The position numbers and the translations under genes are program-made. From positions 1 to 7,565 of the forward strand of contig JAUQXU010000484.1 of NCBI GenBank assembly GCA_030837935.1: DNA of 7,565 bases. Direction: 5' to 3'. The notes beneath the pieces are model-generated. The model saw only the letters and a list, made by a program, of their open reading frames with translations. It ran no database searches and had not been told where the DNA came from. This DNA comes from Candidatus Brocadia sp. (GTDB lineage Bacteria > Planctomycetota > Brocadiia > Brocadiales > Brocadiaceae). Below, piece by piece: positions 6,154 to 7,565 of the stretch (within the stretch, counting starts at the first letter, position 1; each line of letters starts with the position of its first letter).

Positions 6154-6247
6154 GTGACAATATCATACTTATTATAATGAAGATTAAATCTGAATTCAGC
6201 AATAATTCTACATCCACGGCAATTTTATTAGGTTATGTTAAATAGTA

Positions 6248-6276
6248 TTGACATGGAATCAAATAACTATTAATGT
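6248..6276 (+). promoter_or_regulatory. Candidate promoter for the toxin-antitoxin cluster
   Basis: A perfect -35 hexamer TTGACA (6248-6253) is followed, after 17 bases, by a poor -10 TAATGT (6271-6276). It sits in an AT-rich stretch upstream of the PIN-like remnant and antitoxin. A perfect TATAAT (6173-6178) lies further upstream but has no good -35 at the right distance. Confidence 0.25.
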
Positions 6277-6341
6277 TTTGATTGTTTCTACCAGTGAATA
6301 TTTGATTAAAGGTTTATTTTTAAAGAACTCAATATGTCCAG

Positions 6342-6542
6342 TTGGGACGCGTGTTATTTACAAGGGATTATAACCTCTTGCAAAAAGCCACAAAGCGTCA
6401 AAGGACTGGCATATTAGTCCCTGGAATTATCTATGCTCACCAATTATTATTAGGCGAGAAAGGGAATCGAGGCTTACTTTTGGGAGAACTATCGCCGCAG
6501 CTTAGCTCTATGTTAGGTAGTATTTTAAAGGAAGTGCAATAA
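6342..6542 (+). pseudogene. 5'-truncated PIN-like (DUF5615-type) protein remnant
   Basis: From a TTG the frame gives 66 residues. GRVLFTRDYNLLQKATKRQ, followed by GILVPGIIYAHQ, matches the second half of DUF5615-type PIN-like proteins, where G-R-V-L-x-T-x-D-x-D-x-L precedes a GVIYAHQ-like strand. The N-terminal half of such proteins (usually about 110-130 residues, with the LDE-type acidic motif) is missing. In this frame a TAA lies at 6321-6323, and no matching sequence is seen in the AT-rich DNA upstream. Only one of the family's acidic clusters remains, so nuclease activity is unlikely. No Shine-Dalgarno supports the TTG, and a GTG at 6351 is equally possible. It ends 22 bases before the antitoxin start. 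It may be left from an older toxin-antitoxin pair replaced at the same site. Confidence 0.55.
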
Positions 6543-6564
6543 ATTTTAGGAAGGAATAATAAAT

Positions 6565-6744
6565 ATGGAGACTTTAAAACAAGAAGCATTAAATGCAATT
6601 TCAAAATTACCAGATACAGCGGATATTGATGATATTATGTATCGGCTATATGTGATTGATAAGGTAAAAAAAGGGAAAGAAGCAGTTGAACAAGGTAAAG
6701 TTATTTCAGTTGAGGAATTAAAAAGAGAATTGAATTCATGGTAA
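6565..6744 (+). CDS. Antitoxin of a type II toxin-antitoxin pair (59 aa)
   Basis: ATG 6565 follows a strong Shine-Dalgarno (AGGAAGGA, 6548-6555). The 59-residue acidic and helical product has IDDIMYRLYVIDKVKKGKEA, followed by VEQGKVISVEELKREL. This is a familiar pattern in small antitoxins encoded just before RelE/ParE toxins: a helix, then GxxxxxxGKxISxEEL(K/R)RE. Antitoxins of this kind bind the toxin with their C-terminal part and usually repress their own promoter. Its last seven bases overlap the toxin start (6738-6744), which fits translational coupling. No separate DNA-binding domain is obvious in so short a protein. Confidence 0.8.
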   Translation: METLKQEALNAISKLPDTADIDDIMYRLYVIDKVKKGKEAVEQGKVISVEELKRELNSW

Positions 6745-7046
6745 TTTGGTCAATTCCAGCTAAAGAAGATTTGAAGAAGATATATGATTACATAGCAAGG
6801 GACTCTAAGTATTATGCACGCAAGGTATCACAAGAGATAGTGGAAAAATCTGAGAAATTGAATAATTTTCCGGAGATAGGCAGAATTATTCCTGAAATTG
6901 ATGAACCCAATATAAGGGAGTTGATTGTTTATTCATACCGTCTTATCTATGAAATATCTCCCGACAAAATCGAAATTCTTGCATTAATTCATGGCAAACA
7001 AGATTTTTCATCTGGAGATATGTCGGAACGGGGTCTTGCTCCTTGA
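6738..7046 (+). CDS. RelE/ParE-family toxin
   Basis: This 102-residue protein has the full RelE/ParE fold pattern: VIWSIPAKEDLKKIYDYIA (2-20), the helix RKVSQEIVEKSEKL, FPEIGRIIPE (44-53), NIRELIVYSYRLIYEI (58-73), and IEILALIHGKQD (78-89). RelE members cut ribosome-bound mRNA and ParE members act on gyrase; the sequence does not say which applies. The SKYYAR and IxExxDPNIRE style is typical of the widespread ParE-like plasmid-stabilisation group. The ATG lies inside the antitoxin gene. The usual end would be near residue 90. Residues 98-102 (RGLAP) and the stop codon are supplied by the duplicated ettA-flank segment that begins at 7029, so the natural C-terminus was probably replaced or extended by a recombination junction. 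Confidence 0.88.
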   Translation: MVIWSIPAKEDLKKIYDYIARDSKYYARKVSQEIVEKSEKLNNFPEIGRIIPEIDEPNIRELIVYSYRLIYEISPDKIEILALIHGKQDFSSGDMSERGLAP

Positions 7047-7192
7047 TGTTGCAGTACTCCATTTTCCAGATGTAATAAATTAAAACCCAACCTTAAACAA
7101 CATTAAACCCTGGTCAGATGCCGGTATTTGATGCGATGGGGTTGCTCAGACGCCAATCCGAGACGTCTTTTCCTGTCCGCCTCATAATCGGA
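7029..7192 (+). repeat. Direct repeat copy 2 (ettA 3' end plus flank)
   Basis: This is the counterpart of 1393-1562 in the same orientation, beginning at CGGGGTC. It lies partly in the toxin's last codons, spans the 56-base convergent gap and enters the last 30 codons of the ettA gene. The non-coding part is conserved as well as the coding part. An ATGTTG/CAACAT inverted pair in the flank is kept in both copies and may belong to the ettA transcript end. Confidence 0.85.
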
Positions 7193-7565
7193 AAAGTTTC
7201 CTTCAAACCAGACGACTTTACTGTCTCCTTCGAATGCAAGGATATGGGTAGCTATTCGGTCGAGGAACCAGCGGTCATGGCTGATCACCAGGACACAACC
7301 GGAGAAATTTTCGAGGGCATCTTCCAATGCCCGCATGGTGTTAACGTCGAGATCGTTCGTGGGTTCATCTAACAGAAGCACATTTGCGCCTTCTTTCAGT
7401 ATACAGGCAAGATGAACCCTGTTTCGTTCTCCTCCGGACAGTGCTCCCACCGGCTTTTGCTGGTCTGCCCCTGAGAAATTAAAACGCGCCACGTATGCAC
7501 GGGAATTGACCTCCCTGCTGCCAAGCCGGATAATGTCGCGGCCTTCCGAAATTATCTCCCATATA
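7103..7565 (-). CDS. ettA: EttA-like ABC-F ATPase, C-terminal part (runs off the right edge)
   Basis: The last 153 codons of an ABC-F protein are present; the start lies beyond the window. Known family role: EttA-type proteins bind the ribosomal E site and gate early translation elongation according to the ATP/ADP ratio. Visible here from the second ABC domain are EVNSRAYVARFNFSGADQQ, the signature LSGGERNR, Walker B with the catalytic Glu (VLLLDEPTND), and the H-switch VISHDRWFLDRIATHILAF. The C-terminus WFEGNFSDYEADRKRRLG followed by HRIKYRHLTRV is characteristic of EttA rather than Uup or YheS. Full-length members are about 555 residues. The gene is convergent with the toxin gene, with 56 bases between the stops. 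Its last codons recur as a fragment at 1473-1562. Confidence 0.92.
   Translation of the reverse strand, partial: IWEIISEGRDIIRLGSREVNSRAYVARFNFSGADQQKPVGALSGGERNRVHLACILKEGANVLLLDEPTNDLDVNTMRALEDALENFSGCVLVISHDRWFLDRIATHILAFEGDSKVVWFEGNFSDYEADRKRRLGLASEQPHRIKYRHLTRV

Larger units (their letters stand above)
5581..6341. other. Intergenic region with palindromic repeats, no convincing gene
   Basis: About 760 bases separate the start of the minus-strand operon from the plus-strand toxin cluster. This divergent region must hold promoters for both sides. It contains an 8-bp inverted repeat at 5592-5622, a repeat with GCCACAG ends (5780-5843), copy B of the dispersed repeat (5942-5977), a nested palindromic unit (6035-6153) and an AT-rich stretch (about 6155-6330) with promoter-like hexamers. 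I see no protein-like frame or RNA gene in it. Confidence 0.5.

Noticed and set aside
6173..6178. Perfect TATAAT as a plus-strand promoter
   Set aside because: No acceptable -35 hexamer lies 16-18 bases upstream, and perfect hexamers are expected by chance in such AT-rich DNA.
7118..7372. Plus-strand 84-codon frame antisense to ettA
   Set aside because: It lies wholly opposite a strongly conserved ABC-F coding region and resembles nothing known.
1..7565. CRISPR array, tRNA or rRNA gene
   Set aside because: No regularly spaced identical repeats, no cloverleaf with the TTCGA-type arm and no rRNA-like conserved stretch were seen on either strand.

Overview
The window is a piece of bacterial chromosome of moderate G+C, with AT-rich and repeat-rich intergenic stretches. 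It reads as an accessory region beside a housekeeping gene. The organism cannot be fixed from the sequence. The ettA-type gene, the bacterial SNF2/SWIM pair, the IS200/IS605-like end and the dispersed short repeats would fit an environmental Gram-negative such as an anammox planctomycete (Brocadiales) or a relative with a similarly repeat-rich genome, but this is a low-confidence inference.

Left part (1-1620): the C-terminal tail of a probable IS200/IS605-family Y1 transposase is followed by its structured right end (98-163). That end abuts the Shine-Dalgarno of a gene for an unrecognised secreted protein (188-865), which closes with a strong terminator-like hairpin (905-948). A decayed-looking stretch follows, with two tiny CxxC open frames (1097-1231, 1239-1391). 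Next comes a stray, diverged copy of the 3' end of an ettA gene (1393-1562), then a short dispersed repeat.

Middle part (1621-5580, minus strand): a three-gene operon, read right to left. It holds a small gene broken by an in-frame amber codon (5296-5580), an SNF2-family helicase/ATPase (2611-5271) and a SWIM zinc-finger protein (1621-2595). The Lys/Ala-rich tail of the SWIM protein appears frameshifted. SNF2 and SWIM genes of these types are recurrent neighbours in bacteria and presumably act together on DNA or nucleoprotein. The small upstream frame looks like a former conserved protein.

Right part (5581-7565): about 760 bases without a convincing gene hold several palindromic repeats. A 5'-truncated PIN-like (DUF5615-type) remnant follows (6342-6542). 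Next is a complete type II toxin-antitoxin pair, a 59-residue antitoxin (6565-6744) overlapping a RelE/ParE toxin (6738-7046). Convergent to it is the C-terminal part of an EttA-like ABC-F ATPase that runs off the right edge.

The most notable architecture is a direct repeat of about 165-170 bp, made of the ettA 3' end plus its downstream flank, at 1393-1562 and 7029-7192. It brackets the SNF2/SWIM operon and the toxin-antitoxin module. The differences between the two copies are largely synonymous within the coding part. This suggests that the extra copy came from another ettA allele, as expected if a mobile segment was acquired at the 3' end of ettA.
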